The translations under genes and the position numbers were made by a program. DNA of 64,000 nt. Source: CAVORB01 sp963736235 (GTDB lineage Bacteria; Pseudomonadota; Gammaproteobacteria; Chromatiales; Chromatiaceae). Below are positions 19,544 through 28,395 of the stretch, piece after piece (the first letter of the stretch is position 1; every line of letters begins with the position of its first letter). The notes under the pieces are model-generated. The model searched no databases. It saw nothing but the letters and a program-made list of their open reading frames with translations, and had not been told where the DNA came from. Where the stretch lies: positions 62,001 to 126,000 of the forward strand of contig CAVTOR010000023.1 in NCBI GenBank assembly GCA_963736235.1. Direction: 5' to 3'.

Positions 19544-20347
19544 ATGCAACGGGAAGGCTCAGCCCGGATGGCGATGGGTATTGAGTACGACGGCAGCGCC
19601 TTCCACGGATGGCAGATACAGAAGCACGCGCGCACGGTCCAGGAGTGCCTGGAGCAGGCGATCGCCAAGGTTGCCGATCATAGGATCACGGTCGGATGTG
19701 CCGGTCGCACCGACGCCGGAGTGCACGCCCGGGAGCAAATCATCCACTTTGATACCTCCGCGACCCGTGAGCGGCGTTCCTGGGTCTTGGGTACGAACGT
19801 TAACCTGCCGCCCGATGTCAGCGTGCGTTGGGCGGTGCCGGTGTCGACCGACTTTCACGCAAGGTTCAGCGCGACGGCGCGCCACTACCTCTATCGTATC
19901 CTGTGCCGACCAACGCGGTCCGCGCTGTTGCGCGATCGCGCCGTCTGGCTGCATCATGATCTCGATTTGGATCGCATGCGGCGTGCGTGTCAGGCGCTCG
20001 TGGGGGAGCATGATTTTTCGAGCTTTCGCGCCCTCGCATGTCAAGCCAAGAGCCCGGTCCGCCGCATCCACTATCTGGCCATCGAACGCCGCGAAGACGT
20101 CATCGAGATGCATGTCGGCGCCAACGGGTTCTTGCACCATATGGTGCGCAATATCGCCGGCGTGCTGATGAAGATCGGACGTGGCGAGGCCTCGGTGTCC
20201 TGGGCGCAGGACTTGCTCGCCGTCCGGGACCGCACGCGAGGCGGTGTCACCGCCCCGCCCCAGGGACTGTTCTTCGTACGCGCGGACTACCCAACGAGGT
20301 TTGGTCTCCCCCAGCTCGAAACGCCCCGTTGCCGTTCTGATCTCTAA
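19544..20347 (+). CDS. truA: tRNA pseudouridine(38-40) synthase
   Basis: Converts uridines 38-40 in the anticodon arm of many tRNAs to pseudouridine. Catalytic Asp57 lies in GCAGRTDAGVHA, and YDGSAFHGWQ and NGFLHHMVRNIAGVL are family motifs. 267 residues from ATG 19544; ATG 19568 (MAMGIEYDG) is an alternative that would remove eight residues, and no ribosome site clearly decides between them. Its position between fimV and trpF is conserved in gammaproteobacteria. Confidence 0.94.
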   Translation: MQREGSARMAMGIEYDGSAFHGWQIQKHARTVQECLEQAIAKVADHRITVGCAGRTDAGVHAREQIIHFDTSATRERRSWVLGTNVNLPPDVSVRWAVPVSTDFHARFSATARHYLYRILCRPTRSALLRDRAVWLHHDLDLDRMRRACQALVGEHDFSSFRALACQAKSPVRRIHYLAIERREDVIEMHVGANGFLHHMVRNIAGVLMKIGRGEASVSWAQDLLAVRDRTRGGVTAPPQGLFFVRADYPTRFGLPQLETPRCRSDL

Positions 20348-20360
20348 CGGATTTTCACCA

Positions 20361-20993
20361 ATGAAGCGAACCCGGGTTAAGATTTGCGGTCTGACCAGGG
20401 ATTCCGATGTGCGGTCGGCGGCCGAACTCGGGGCGGATGCGGTCGGACTGGTCTTTTACGACCCGAGCCCGCGGTCGGTCGAGATCGATCAGGCACGCCG
20501 GCTGCTCGACCTGCTGCCGCCCTTCGTCACGGCGGTGGGTCTGTTCGTCAACGCCGACCCGGAATACGTGAGGGCCGTGCTGGCGTCGGTCCCGATCGAT
20601 TTGGTTCAGTTTCACGGCGACGAGCCCGCGAGCTATTGCTCCGGGTTCGGCCGGCCTTGGATCAAGGCAATCCGGATGCGCCCGGGAATCGACCTGATCG
20701 CGGCCGAGCGCACCTACCCTGGTGCTCGGGGCTTGCTCCTGGATACCTATGATCCTGGGACTGCCGGGGGCACGGGGCGGAGCTTCGATTGGGGTCTAAT
20801 CCCCCGGCAACTCGGGTCACGCGTCGTCCTGGCTGGCGGGTTGACCCCGGGCAATGTGGCGGAGGCGATCCGTCGGGTGCGTCCGTGGGGCGTCGATGTC
20901 AGCGGTGGCGTCGAATCGGCCAAGGGCATCAAAGACCAGGCGGCGATGGCCGCTTTCATGCTAGAGGTGAGACATGGCGACGACTCCAGATGA
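20361..20993 (+). CDS. trpF: Phosphoribosylanthranilate isomerase
   Basis: TIM-barrel enzyme isomerising N-(5-phosphoribosyl)anthranilate in tryptophan synthesis. The 210-residue protein starts MKRTRVKICGLTR with catalytic Cys9 and has the C-terminal phosphate loop GVDVSGGVE containing the catalytic aspartate. ATG 20361 is preferred because the in-frame upstream extension overlaps truA and is not conserved. Its 3' end overlaps trpB by 20 bases. Confidence 0.96.
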   Translation: MKRTRVKICGLTRDSDVRSAAELGADAVGLVFYDPSPRSVEIDQARRLLDLLPPFVTAVGLFVNADPEYVRAVLASVPIDLVQFHGDEPASYCSGFGRPWIKAIRMRPGIDLIAAERTYPGARGLLLDTYDPGTAGGTGRSFDWGLIPRQLGSRVVLAGGLTPGNVAEAIRRVRPWGVDVSGGVESAKGIKDQAAMAAFMLEVRHGDDSR

Positions 20994-22188
20994 CACCTAC
21001 CAATTGCCGGATGCCCGCGGGCATTTCGGCCCGTACGGTGGCATGTTCGTCCCCGAGACCCTCATGCATCCGCTCGACGAACTTCGCGCGGCTTACGAGC
21101 GTTACCTGGGAGACGAGGCCTTCCTGGCGGAGCTGGACGCCGACCTGCGCGACTACGTCGGTCGCCCGTCTCCGATCTACCACGCCGAACGCTGGAGTCG
21201 CGAGCTTGGGGGCGCCCAGATCCTGCTCAAGCGCGAGGATCTCAATCACACCGGCGCTCATAAGGTCAACAACACCATCGGTCAGGCCCTGCTCGCGCGG
21301 CGCATGGGCAAGACGCGCATCATCGCCGAGACGGGCGCCGGCCAGCACGGGGTGGCGACCGCAACGGTCGCGGCGCGCATGGGGCTCGAGTGCGTCGTCT
21401 ACATGGGCGAGGTGGACGTGGCCCGGCAGGAGGCCAACGTCTACCGGATGCGCCTGCTCGGCGCCGAAGTCATTTCGGTCAAGTCGGGCTCGCGCACCCT
21501 CAAGGACGCCCTGAACGAGGCCATGCGCGACTGGGTCACCAACGTCGACAACACCTTCTACATCATCGGCACGGTGGCGGGGCCGCATCCCTATCCGGCT
21601 ATGGTCAGGGACTTCCAGGCCGTGATCGGCCGCGAGGCCCGGGTGCAGATGCTCGAGCGCACCGGCCGCCTGCCCGATGCCCTGGTCGCCTGTGTCGGCG
21701 GGGGGTCGAACGCGATCGGCCTGTTCCACGCCTTTCTCGATGATCGGGAGGTAGCCATGTACGGCGTCGAGGCAGCGGGCGACGGGCTTGCGACGGGACA
21801 CCACGCCGCGCCTCTTTGCGCCGGGCGTCGAGGGGTGCTGCATGGCAATCGCACCTACCTGATGGAGGACGAGGACGGGCAGATCGTTGAGACTCATTCC
21901 ATCTCGGCCGGACTGGACTATCCGGGCGTAGGCCCCGAGCACGCCTGGCTCAAGGATAGCGGACGTGCTCATTACGACGCCGTGACGGATGCGGACGCGC
22001 TAGCCGCTTTCCATGCCCTGACCCGCATCGAGGGCATCATCCCGGCCTTGGAGTCGAGCCACGCCCTGGCATACGCGGCCAAGCTGGCACCGACCATGGG
22101 GAGGGATCAGACGATCCTGATCAACCTCTCGGGCCGGGGCGACAAGGACATGCACACGGTGGCGGCGCGGGAAGGCGTCAAGCTATGA
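20974..22188 (+). CDS. trpB: Tryptophan synthase beta subunit
   Basis: PLP enzyme joining indole and serine to tryptophan. The 404-residue protein has PLP lysine Lys97 in HTGAHKVNN, the phosphate loop CVGGGSNAIG and the catalytic-loop segment ETGAGQHGVA. Its start lies inside the trpF end and its stop overlaps trpA as ATGA, so trpF, trpB and trpA are probably translated in series. Confidence 0.98.
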   Translation: MATTPDDTYQLPDARGHFGPYGGMFVPETLMHPLDELRAAYERYLGDEAFLAELDADLRDYVGRPSPIYHAERWSRELGGAQILLKREDLNHTGAHKVNNTIGQALLARRMGKTRIIAETGAGQHGVATATVAARMGLECVVYMGEVDVARQEANVYRMRLLGAEVISVKSGSRTLKDALNEAMRDWVTNVDNTFYIIGTVAGPHPYPAMVRDFQAVIGREARVQMLERTGRLPDALVACVGGGSNAIGLFHAFLDDREVAMYGVEAAGDGLATGHHAAPLCAGRRGVLHGNRTYLMEDEDGQIVETHSISAGLDYPGVGPEHAWLKDSGRAHYDAVTDADALAAFHALTRIEGIIPALESSHALAYAAKLAPTMGRDQTILINLSGRGDKDMHTVAAREGVKL

Positions 22189-23000
22189 GCAGGATCGCGG
22201 CGCGCTTCGCCAATCTGAGGGGGCAGGGCAAAACGGCGCTGGTGCCCTTCGTGACCGCCGGTGATCCGGAGCCCTCGGTCACCGTGCCGCTCATGCACGC
22301 GATGGTTGCCGCGGGTGCGGATCTGATCGAGCTGGGTGTCCCCTTCTCCGATCCGATCGCCGACGGACCCGTGATCCAGCGTGCCAGCGAGCGCGCCCTG
22401 GCGCATCACGTGAGCCTGCATGACGTGTTGGACATGGTCAGGGTGTTCCGGGAGCGCGACGACAAGACGCCGGTGGTGCTCATGGGATACCTGAACCCGA
22501 TTGAGGTGATCGGCTACGGCACTTTCGCCGCGGAGGCGAAGGACGCGGGCGTCGACGGGGCCCTGGTAGTGGACGTGCCGCCGGAGGAGAGTCAAGACCT
22601 GGTGTCCGCCTTGCGCGCGGCCGAGATCGATCTCGTGTACCTGCTTGCCCCGACCTCCACCGAGGAGCGCATTCGCAAGATCGGCGCGGTAGCGAGCGGG
22701 TTCGTCTACTACGTGGCGGTCAAGGGCGTGACCGGCGCGGGCAACCTGGACGCGGGCGCCGTTGGGGAACGGCTGGGCGAGATCCGCCGCCACATCCGGC
22801 TCCCGGTCGGCGTCGGATTCGGCATCAAGGATGCCGCCACGGCCTCGCGTGTGGCGGAGGTGTCGGACGCGGTCATCGTCGGCAGCGCCATCGTCGGGCG
22901 CATGGAGGAGCTTGCCTCGACGCCCGAGCGCATCCCAACCGCGGTAAGCGATTTCCTCAGCGAGTTGCGGGCTGGCATCGACGCTGCCGTGAAGCGCTGA
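22185..23000 (+). CDS. trpA: Tryptophan synthase alpha subunit
   Basis: Cleaves indole-3-glycerol phosphate and channels indole to TrpB. The 271-residue TIM barrel has Glu49 in DLIELGVPFSDP and Asp60 in PIADGP as catalytic residues, and the C-terminal phosphate loop GFGIKDAATA. The ATGA overlap with trpB favours equal synthesis of both subunits. accD follows after 35 bases. Confidence 0.98.
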   Translation: MSRIAARFANLRGQGKTALVPFVTAGDPEPSVTVPLMHAMVAAGADLIELGVPFSDPIADGPVIQRASERALAHHVSLHDVLDMVRVFRERDDKTPVVLMGYLNPIEVIGYGTFAAEAKDAGVDGALVVDVPPEESQDLVSALRAAEIDLVYLLAPTSTEERIRKIGAVASGFVYYVAVKGVTGAGNLDAGAVGERLGEIRRHIRLPVGVGFGIKDAATASRVAEVSDAVIVGSAIVGRMEELASTPERIPTAVSDFLSELRAGIDAAVKR

Positions 23001-23035
23001 ATTCATCGGCGTCCCTAGGCGCTGGAGAGAAGTTC

Positions 23036-23896
23036 ATGAGCTGGTTTGAAAAATTGATGCCCAGCCGTATCCGCACCGAGGCCAGCAGCAAGCGGGCGGT
23101 GCCGGAGGGGCTGTGGGCGAAGTGTCCAGGTTGCAGCGCGATCCTCTACCGCGCCGAGCTCGAGCGCAATCTGGAGGTCTGCCCCAAGTGCGGCCACCAC
23201 AACCGGCTGGGTGCGCGCCGCCGGCTCGATGCCTTTCTAGATCCCGAGCCGAGGGAGGAGATTGCGCCGGATCTCGAGTCCGGAGATCCGCTGAAATTCA
23301 AGGACCTCAAGAAGTACAAGGACCGCATCAGCCAGGCCCAAAAGCAGACCGGTGAGAAGGAGGCGCTGGTGGTGATGCGCGGCCGCGTGAAGGGACTGGA
23401 CCTGGTGGCGGCGGCCTTCGAATTCGAGTTCATGGGCGGGTCGATGGGCTCGGTGGTGGGCGAACGTTTCGTGCGCGGGGTCGAGACCGCCATCGATCAC
23501 GGTGCGGCGATGGTCTGTTTCTCGGCCAGCGGCGGGGCACGCATGCAGGAGTCCCTGTTCTCCCTGATGCAGATGGCGAAGACCAGCGCCGCGCTCGGCT
23601 GCCTGCGCGAGCGCGCTCTTCCATTCGTCTCGGTGATGACCGATCCGACCATGGGCGGGGTTTCGGCCAGCCTGGCGATGCTGGGTGATGTCAACATCGC
23701 CGAGCCCAACGCGCTTATCGGGTTCGCAGGTCCGCGCGTGATCGAGCAGACGGTGCGGGAGAAGTTGCCGGAGGGTTTCCAGCGCAGCGAGTTCCTGCTG
23801 GAGCACGGCGCGCTGGACATGATCCTCGATCGCCGCGACATGCGCGATCAGATCGCGGACGCCATCGCGATTCTCACCCATCGGCCGCGGCCCTAG
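23036..23896 (+). CDS. accD: Acetyl-CoA carboxylase carboxyltransferase subunit beta
   Basis: Beta subunit of the carboxyltransferase that makes malonyl-CoA. The 286-residue protein has the N-terminal zinc ribbon with Cys30, Cys33, Cys49 and Cys52, and the crotonase-type carboxyltransferase core with FSASGGARMQE and MTDPTMGGVSAS. The trpA-accD-folC order is conserved in this bacterial group. Confidence 0.97.
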   Translation: MSWFEKLMPSRIRTEASSKRAVPEGLWAKCPGCSAILYRAELERNLEVCPKCGHHNRLGARRRLDAFLDPEPREEIAPDLESGDPLKFKDLKKYKDRISQAQKQTGEKEALVVMRGRVKGLDLVAAAFEFEFMGGSMGSVVGERFVRGVETAIDHGAAMVCFSASGGARMQESLFSLMQMAKTSAALGCLRERALPFVSVMTDPTMGGVSASLAMLGDVNIAEPNALIGFAGPRVIEQTVREKLPEGFQRSEFLLEHGALDMILDRRDMRDQIADAIAILTHRPRP

Positions 23897-24047
23897 CGCA
23901 AGGGCTCGGGAGGCATCGGGACGCTGATGCCGAGCAAGGGGGCCGAATGCGTTGCGCTTACGGCTGGGGTTCCAGCATCCGCAACACTTGGGCCACCATC
24001 GACTACCGTGGGGCCTGTTCCCTCCCTTGACCTCGACTGACCCTCCC

Positions 24048-25325
24048 ATGCAGTTCGACACTCTGGGCGCCTGGCTGCGCTGGCAGGAGGGCCTGCACCC
24101 GAACGCGATCGACCTCGGGCTGGAGCGGGTCAGGGCGGTATGGCAGCGCCTGGGCTCGAGTTCCCCGCCGTTCCCCCTCATTACGGTCGCGGGAACCAAC
24201 GGCAAGGGGTCATGCGCGGCCATGCTGGAGGCCGTCTACGACGCTGCCGGCTACCGCACCTGCTGTTACACCTCGCCGCACCTACTGCGCTACAACGAGC
24301 GCATCCGCATCGACCGGCGCGAGGTGAGCGACGCCGACCTCTGTGCCGCCTTCGAGCGGGTGGAGAACGCACGCGGCACGGTGACGCTGACCTATTTCGA
24401 GTTCGGGACCCTTGCCGCCCTCGATCTCTTCGTGAGAGCCGCGCCGGACGTGGCGATTCTCGAGGTCGGGCTAGGCGGTCGGCTCGATGCGGTCAACCTG
24501 CTGGACGCCGACGTCGCGGTGGTGACCAGCATCGGGCGCGATCACATGGCCTGGCTGGGCGAGGAACTGGAGAGCATCGCCGCGGAGAAGGCGGGTATCT
24601 TCCGGCCAGGGCGGCCGGCGGTGGTCGGGCATCGTAATCCCGCCGGCGCAATCCTTGCCCGGGCGGAGCAGCTCGACTCCCCGCTGTATGTGCTTGGACG
24701 CGATTTCGATTGGAAGCAGGACGAGCTGGGCTGGCACTGGCTGGGTCCCGGGTGGCCGCCCACCGCGCTCCCGTCGCCTGCCCTCCGAGGCGCGCATCAA
24801 TACGACAACGCGGCCACTGCCTTTATGGCGATATCCTGCCTCGCGGAACGGCTGCCGGCACCTCTGTCCAGCTTGCGCGAGGGCTTGGTTAAAGTGAACC
24901 TGCCGGGGCGCTTCCAGGTCATCCCGGGAGACGTCACCTGGATACTGGATGTGGCTCACAACGGCCAGGCGGCAGATACTTTGGCGGCCAGCTTGGCTAT
25001 GTTCCCATGTCGCGGGACCCTGTACGCCGTCTTTGGTGTATTGAAGGACAAGGAGCCGGCGGCCATCGTCGCTCCCCTCGCCGAACGCGTGGGGCAATGG
25101 CACCTGGGGGAGACATCGGGTCCCCGCTCGCTTCCGGTGACGGAGCTGATGCATGCGCTCGACGGTGTTCTGCCCCGCGACCGCATGCACGCCTATGGTG
25201 ACCTGAACCAGGCCATGGACGGCGCGCTCGCGGCGGCGCGCAAGGGTGACTGCATCCTGGTATTGGGATCTTTCACGACGGTCGAGGCGGCTCTGCGACA
25301 GCTGACGGATCAGCCCGGCCGATGA
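24048..25325 (+). CDS. folC: Bifunctional folylpolyglutamate/dihydrofolate synthase
   Basis: Mur-ligase-like enzyme adding glutamate to dihydropteroate and folates. 425 residues with the ATP loop TVAGTNGKGS near 46-55 and EVGLGGRLDAVN. ATG 24048 gives the usual N-terminus MQFDTLGAWLRWQE; the in-frame extension to 23952 lies in the non-conserved gap after accD. dedD begins 195 bases downstream behind its own promoter. Confidence 0.96.
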   Translation: MQFDTLGAWLRWQEGLHPNAIDLGLERVRAVWQRLGSSSPPFPLITVAGTNGKGSCAAMLEAVYDAAGYRTCCYTSPHLLRYNERIRIDRREVSDADLCAAFERVENARGTVTLTYFEFGTLAALDLFVRAAPDVAILEVGLGGRLDAVNLLDADVAVVTSIGRDHMAWLGEELESIAAEKAGIFRPGRPAVVGHRNPAGAILARAEQLDSPLYVLGRDFDWKQDELGWHWLGPGWPPTALPSPALRGAHQYDNAATAFMAISCLAERLPAPLSSLREGLVKVNLPGRFQVIPGDVTWILDVAHNGQAADTLAASLAMFPCRGTLYAVFGVLKDKEPAAIVAPLAERVGQWHLGETSGPRSLPVTELMHALDGVLPRDRMHAYGDLNQAMDGALAAARKGDCILVLGSFTTVEAALRQLTDQPGR

Positions 25326-25436
25326 TTCCGGTTTTCCTGGAAGCCGGGCGTGGAGAGCACGATCGCCCTCCGGCCGTTCCAGACGCCAGCCGTGCGGTTG
25401 GGTTCGGCAAGCGGTGCGTAATTCAGCGCGCAGCCC

Positions 25437-25445
25437 TGATATAAT
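25437..25445 (+). promoter_or_regulatory. Extended -10 promoter for dedD-cvpA-purF
   Basis: TGATATAAT (25437-25445) is a perfect -10 hexamer with the TGN extension, lying 76 bases before the dedD ATG. The -35 region is weak, as expected for an extended -10 promoter. It could drive the dedD, cvpA, purF and metZ cluster. Confidence 0.58.
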
Positions 25446-25520
25446 CCGTCCTTGCCGGGCGTCGTGTCGCCCGACCTCGAGTTTGGGCGAACCTGAAACA
25501 CCACGGGTGTGGGAGATCGG

Positions 25521-26159
25521 ATGGAGGAAGGCTCTAAGCGGCGTCTGGCAGGAGCGGTGGTCATCGTGCTGCTGGTGGTGGTGTTTCTTCCGATGCTGCT
25601 CGAGGAGGATGCCCCATCGCCTGTTCCGGATGGTGATCTGGTCATTCCGCCGCGACCGGAGTTTGCCCCCGATTTCGACACGCGGGTCGCCGAGCCGCCG
25701 CTAGCGCCGGCGCCGATTCCAATGCCTGCGGAGCTTCCGCCGCCGGCACTGTATGAGCAACCGGAGAGCGCCGACGCCGGAGCGCCTGAGCCAGAGCTGG
25801 CGCCTGAGCCGGAGTCCGAGGTTGACCAGGAACCGATACCGGAGCCTGTCGCCATCGCCCCGGCGCCCCGGGTGACTGCCCCTGAGCCCCCGCCGCCGAC
25901 TCGTCCCCCGGCTCCAACGGGACTTCCCTCCTGGGTGGTCCAGGTGTCGGCTCTGACCGAGGTGGAGCGCGCGCGAAACCTCGAGAAGGACCTGCGATCC
26001 AAAGGCTTTCCGGTCTTTGTCGAAGAGGCGACCGTGGACGGGAAGGTCTTTCATCGCGTCCGCATCGGGCCCGAGGCCGATCGCGACCGGATCGAGCGGC
26101 TGGCCCAATCCCTGAAGGAAAAAACCGGCCTAGAGGGCCAGATCAAACGGTATCCCTAG
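25521..26159 (+). CDS. dedD: SPOR-domain cell-division protein, DedD-like
   Basis: Inner-membrane protein that binds denuded septal peptidoglycan through its SPOR domain. 212 residues: short basic cytoplasmic start, one transmembrane helix (about 9-28), a long Pro/Glu/Ala linker (about 30-135) and a C-terminal SPOR domain (SWVVQVSAL to the end). ATG 25521 is chosen over GTG 25509 because GGGAGA sits 5-10 bases upstream of the ATG. Order folC-dedD-cvpA-purF matches E. coli. Confidence 0.9.
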   Translation: MEEGSKRRLAGAVVIVLLVVVFLPMLLEEDAPSPVPDGDLVIPPRPEFAPDFDTRVAEPPLAPAPIPMPAELPPPALYEQPESADAGAPEPELAPEPESEVDQEPIPEPVAIAPAPRVTAPEPPPPTRPPAPTGLPSWVVQVSALTEVERARNLEKDLRSKGFPVFVEEATVDGKVFHRVRIGPEADRDRIERLAQSLKEKTGLEGQIKRYP

Positions 26160-26257
26160 CCGAGTATTCCTTGCACCAGTTATTCCCTTGCTTGTTAGTT
26201 TGTTGGCAACCGGCATCCGGGCGACCGCCCGTGGCCTTTGCCTAGGTTTGGGTGGTC

Positions 26258-26749
26258 ATGATTTGGGTCGACTACGTCATCATCGCCATCGTGGTGCTGT
26301 CCGCACTGATCGGCTTCGCACGCGGGCTGATCAGGGAGGTCCTTTCCCTGGCCATCTGGATTGGTGCCGTTTTCATCGCCTGGACCTACTTCCATGAGGT
26401 CGCGATTCATTTGACGCCCTGGATCTCAACTCCATCGGTGCGCCTCGGTGCCGCGTTCCTGATCATCTTGTTCGCGGTCTTGATCCTGGGGGCGATCGTC
26501 GGTCATCTGTTCACGCTGTTGGTGGAGAAGACGGGGCTCACCGGCACCGATCGACTTCTCGGCGTGCTGTTTGGGGGTGCCCGCGGGATACTGGTGGTGG
26601 CAATGCTGGTTTTCCTCGGCGGATTGACGCCCCTTCCCGATGACCCCTGGTGGGAGCAGTCGGCATTGCTCGACCGCTTCCAGGTGTTGGCCGAGCGGAT
26701 ACTCGGCGAGATCCCGCCCGTCGTGGCGGACAAGATCAAGAGTTTCTAG
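26258..26749 (+). CDS. cvpA: CvpA family inner-membrane protein
   Basis: Four-helix membrane protein of 163 residues named for its role in colicin V production; its physiological role concerns envelope and possibly purine-related functions and is not settled. Hydrophobic segments fall at about 4-24, 28-47, 64-86 and 102-120. The start is ATG 26258, with GTG 26252 as an alternative. It precedes purF by 100 bases, the usual arrangement. Confidence 0.93.
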   Translation: MIWVDYVIIAIVVLSALIGFARGLIREVLSLAIWIGAVFIAWTYFHEVAIHLTPWISTPSVRLGAAFLIILFAVLILGAIVGHLFTLLVEKTGLTGTDRLLGVLFGGARGILVVAMLVFLGGLTPLPDDPWWEQSALLDRFQVLAERILGEIPPVVADKIKSF

Positions 26750-26849
26750 GAACCTTTGCCGATAGTCGCCCCGAGGCGGAGAAGGCGATGTTTCCCGCTT
26801 CCGCGTCTGGAGTGCACGGCATCTGCTTCTGCCAACTACGAGGTGCTTC

Positions 26850-28364
26850 ATGTGCGGCATCGTAGGAATCGTCGGTAAGGGTCCGGTCAACCAGTCCCTG
26901 TACGATGCGCTACTGGTTCTTCAGCACCGCGGCCAGGATGCCGCGGGCATCGTCACCTGCGAGGGTGAGAAGCTTCACCTGCGCAAGGACAACGGTTTGG
27001 CGCGGGACGTATTCCGCACCCGCCACATGATTCAGCTGCGGGGCAACATGGGGCTCGGGCATGTGCGCTACCCGACTGCGGGCGCCTCCAACTCCGCAGA
27101 AGCCCAGCCCTTCTACGTCAACTCTCCCTACGGCATTGTGCTTGCGCACAACGGCAACCTGACCAACGCCGAAGACCTTAAGCGGGACCTTTACGCCGAG
27201 GACCTGCGCCATATCAACACCGAGTCCGACTCGGAGATCCTGCTCAACGTCCTGGCTCACGAGCTTCAGACCGAAGGCAAGCTGCGCATCGACGAGCAGG
27301 ATGTTTTCCGCGCCGTCGCGGGTGTCCACCGACGCTGCCGAGGCGGCTACGCGGCGGTGGCCATGATTCCGGGCTTCGGCGTATTCGGATTCCGCGATCC
27401 GCATGGCATTCGGCCCCTGGTCTACGGCAAGCGGGACACGGAGCAGGGCACCGAGTACATGATCGCGTCCGAGAGCGTCGCCCTCGACACGCTCGGCTTC
27501 AAGCTCGTTTCGGATGTGGCTCCGGGCGAGGCCGTGTTCGTCGATGTTGGTGGAGACCTCTACACGCGCCAGTGCGCCGATCAGCCGATTCTCTCTCCCT
27601 GCATCTTCGAGTTCGTTTACTTCGCGCGGCCGGACTCCTTCATCGACAACATCTCGGTGCACAAGGCTCGTTCGCGGATGGGTCGCAAGCTGGCGTACAA
27701 GATCAGGCGCGAGTGGTCGGACCACGACATCGATGTGGTCATTCCGGTGCCGGACACAAGCCGTACGGCAGCGCTGCAGCTCGCCAACGCGCTCGGCATC
27801 GGCTACGCGGAGGGCTTTATCAAGAACCGCTACATCGGGCGCACCTTCATCATGCCGGGGCAGAAGGTGCGCAAGAAATCCGTGCGACAGAAGCTCAACG
27901 CCATCGATCTTGAGTTTCGCGGCAAGACCGTGCTGTTGGTCGACGACTCCATCGTGCGCGGTACGACCTCCCAGCAGATCATTCAGATGGCGCGGGATGC
28001 TGGGGCAAAGCGGGTCTACTTCGCCTCCGCGGCGCCGCCGGTCCGCTACCCCAATGTCTACGGTATCGACATGCCGGCCGCCAGCGAGTTGATCGCTCAC
28101 GGCCGCACCGAGGAGGAGATCTGCCGGGAGCTCGGCGCCGATGGCCTGATTTTCCAGGACCTCGACGCGCTCATCGACGCGGTGCAGAAAAAGGGTAAGA
28201 GCCACGTCGACCGCTTCGATGCCTCCGTCTTCAACGGCGAGTACGTGACGGGCGATGTGACCGCGGACTACCTCAGGCAGCTCGAGGCTCATCGCAACGA
28301 CAGCGCCAAGGAGGAGAGGTCCAACCACAGCGAGACCGTCATCGAGCTGTATAACACCGCCTGA
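26850..28364 (+). CDS. purF: Amidophosphoribosyltransferase
   Basis: First committed enzyme of purine synthesis: PRPP plus glutamine to phosphoribosylamine. The 504-residue protein begins MCGIVGIVGKG with Cys2 as glutaminase nucleophile and has the PRPP-binding loop VLLVDDSIVRGTTS in the C-terminal half. Length and both domains are complete. Probable operon with cvpA upstream and metZ 31 bases downstream. Confidence 0.98.
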   Translation: MCGIVGIVGKGPVNQSLYDALLVLQHRGQDAAGIVTCEGEKLHLRKDNGLARDVFRTRHMIQLRGNMGLGHVRYPTAGASNSAEAQPFYVNSPYGIVLAHNGNLTNAEDLKRDLYAEDLRHINTESDSEILLNVLAHELQTEGKLRIDEQDVFRAVAGVHRRCRGGYAAVAMIPGFGVFGFRDPHGIRPLVYGKRDTEQGTEYMIASESVALDTLGFKLVSDVAPGEAVFVDVGGDLYTRQCADQPILSPCIFEFVYFARPDSFIDNISVHKARSRMGRKLAYKIRREWSDHDIDVVIPVPDTSRTAALQLANALGIGYAEGFIKNRYIGRTFIMPGQKVRKKSVRQKLNAIDLEFRGKTVLLVDDSIVRGTTSQQIIQMARDAGAKRVYFASAAPPVRYPNVYGIDMPAASELIAHGRTEEEICRELGADGLIFQDLDALIDAVQKKGKSHVDRFDASVFNGEYVTGDVTADYLRQLEAHRNDSAKEERSNHSETVIELYNTA

Positions 28365-28395
28365 TCGGGCGCTCGACCGGGGGATCGAACAGCAC